A stretch of DNA of 15,658 nucleotides. Origin: Alphaproteobacteria bacterium (GTDB taxonomy: Bacteria > Pseudomonadota > Alphaproteobacteria > RF32 > CAG-239). The stretch spans positions 1 through 15,658 of the forward strand of contig JAGDBT010000062.1 of the NCBI GenBank assembly GCA_017958895.1, read 5' to 3'. A model generated the notes under the pieces. That model was not told the origin of the DNA, ran no database searches, and worked only from the letters and a program-made list of their open reading frames with translations. Each line of letters begins with the position of its first letter. The stretch's first letter is position 1. The position numbers and the translations under genes are program-made. Shown piece by piece: positions 14,773 through 15,658 of this stretch.

Positions 14773-15658
14773 ATGGGAAAAAAGAAGTTTTTAGCTTTGG
14801 CCACTTGCATCGCAATTCTCGCGGTGGCCGGTTCATGTGATCAGGACAACTTGCAGTTGTCAAGTTTGCAACAGCAGAACGACACCATTCCGGTGATCGG
14901 GGAAGTTGTTGCTCTAACGGATTTGTCTCACAACTGGGATACTCTGACCGACAGGTCAAACCCGGTTGACACAATGACAGCCGAGCTTATAATCTCCAAT
15001 AAACAGGAGATTTTACTCGAAAAGACTGTCAATCCTACGTTTGCAGCCAAGGGTTTGCTAAGTAAGAAAAACTATGCCATTACCAAGGAGCAGCTTGATA
15101 TTAAACCGACCTCCAGCCGTATTCGTCGTCATGTTATTGACAACGGCGGTGATGAGAGAGTTGAAAAGGACACTGTCTTTTTCAATTTTCCGGATGGTCA
15201 GGTATTCTCCATTCCGGTGGAGATTACCAAGCCGCTTGTGACCGTAGGCAGTCGTGATTTTGAATTCGGCACCATGACATTAGCCGGAGCAGAATTTGTC
15301 TCTCTGACAAATCAGCAACTCGGCACCAAGGCCTCTGTTATAACCACCAACTACAACACCACCTATAAGGCAATGTTGGAAGTTAGTGAAGTTAACGTGG
15401 TTAATCCGCAAACTTTTAACGTTCCTGTTGAGGTATCAACCGGTCGTCACATCATCACTAATAATGATGTTGTGAAGGTTTATGCCGACAACAAGGTTCG
15501 TCAGGGTTTGACAACCACTACCGAGCGCTGTGCTTTTGACCTCATTACTGTTTATCTGAACGGTGATACCATTACCGAGACCAAGGAGATTATTCTTAAT
15601 CACCTTTTTAAAGGCATCAACCCCTATGACAAAGATGTTACATCTTTTGGTTATTCCT
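14773..15658 (+). CDS. Surface-type lipoprotein, Bacteroidota-like, 3' end outside window (partial)
   Basis: The frame is open from the ATG at 14773 to the window end (295 codons). The N-terminus MGKKKFLALATCIAILAVAGSC is a lipoprotein signal with Cys22 as the lipidation site. The residues after it (DQDN) are acidic, as in the lipoprotein surface-export signals of Bacteroidota. The rest is beta-rich, Thr/Val/Asn-rich and without membrane segments; no named domain is recognised. A second Cys is at 253. The upstream bases lack a Shine-Dalgarno. Codon use differs from the other genes: Lys is mostly AAG (about 14 AAG to 6 AAA by hand count) and GAG slightly exceeds GAA for Glu, while sufB favours AAA and GAA. 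This suggests acquisition from, or accidental joining to, Bacteroidota DNA. A cell-surface binding role would fit the form, but is not shown. Confidence 0.75.
   Translation, partial: MGKKKFLALATCIAILAVAGSCDQDNLQLSSLQQQNDTIPVIGEVVALTDLSHNWDTLTDRSNPVDTMTAELIISNKQEILLEKTVNPTFAAKGLLSKKNYAITKEQLDIKPTSSRIRRHVIDNGGDERVEKDTVFFNFPDGQVFSIPVEITKPLVTVGSRDFEFGTMTLAGAEFVSLTNQQLGTKASVITTNYNTTYKAMLEVSEVNVVNPQTFNVPVEVSTGRHIITNNDVVKVYADNKVRQGLTTTTERCAFDLITVYLNGDTITETKEIILNHLFKGINPYDKDVTSFGYS

Noticed and set aside
14771..14974. A 67-codon open frame on the - strand at the lipoprotein start
   Set aside because: Antisense to a signal-peptide-bearing gene that stays open for 295 codons; no supporting signals.

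Overview
The window reads as AT-rich bacterial chromosome, probably from an uncultured host-associated (gut-type) alphaproteobacterium. The reasons are the order nlpD-like gene, yajC, secD, secF, with SecD and SecF as separate proteins, a sufB/sufC/sufD cluster, Shine-Dalgarno-led starts, and codon use that strongly favours AAA for Lys and GAA for Glu. The taxonomic call is inference. The last ~0.9 kb looks different and resembles Bacteroidota DNA.

Layout. Positions 1-1180 (+) hold the 3' part of a TPR-repeat protein. It converges on a small orphan gene (1242-1685, -) across a bidirectional hairpin terminator. Positions 1813-4694 (-) are the yajC-secD-secF operon for the SecDF-YajC part of the Sec translocon, ending in a UUCG-loop terminator. 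Just upstream of it lies an NlpD-like LysM/LytM lipoprotein gene (4790-5662, -). Then comes a very large orphan gene encoding an 815-aa charged protein (5769-8216, -), with its own near-consensus sigma-70 promoter and its own terminator. Its promoter is back to back with that of the suf operon (8342-12107, +): sufB, a small MazG-like nucleotide pyrophosphohydrolase, sufC and sufD, all translationally coupled. sufD meets an exported Cys-rich staphylococcal-nuclease-like gene (12104-12583, -), the two sharing a TTAA stop overlap. Divergent from the nuclease is a secreted Pro/Gln/Asn-rich protein with aromatic repeats (12713-14497, +), ending in a strong terminator. After an AT-rich spacer, the window ends inside a lipoprotein gene (14773-15658+, +) whose leader, lipobox context and codon use look Bacteroidota-like.

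How the genes work together. YajC, SecD and SecF form one membrane complex that uses the proton-motive force to help pull proteins through SecYEG. The NlpD-like protein, the exported nuclease, the repeat-rich secreted protein and the terminal lipoprotein all carry export signals. SufB, SufC and SufD form the Fe-S cluster scaffold/ATPase complex. The cysteine desulfurase SufS and its partner SufE/SufU are not in the window, so the sulfur donor must be encoded elsewhere.

No CRISPR array, tRNA, rRNA, insertion sequence or phage module was seen. The most unusual points are the MazG-like gene inside the suf operon, the 815-aa orphan, the repeat-bearing secreted protein, and the compositional switch at the right end.
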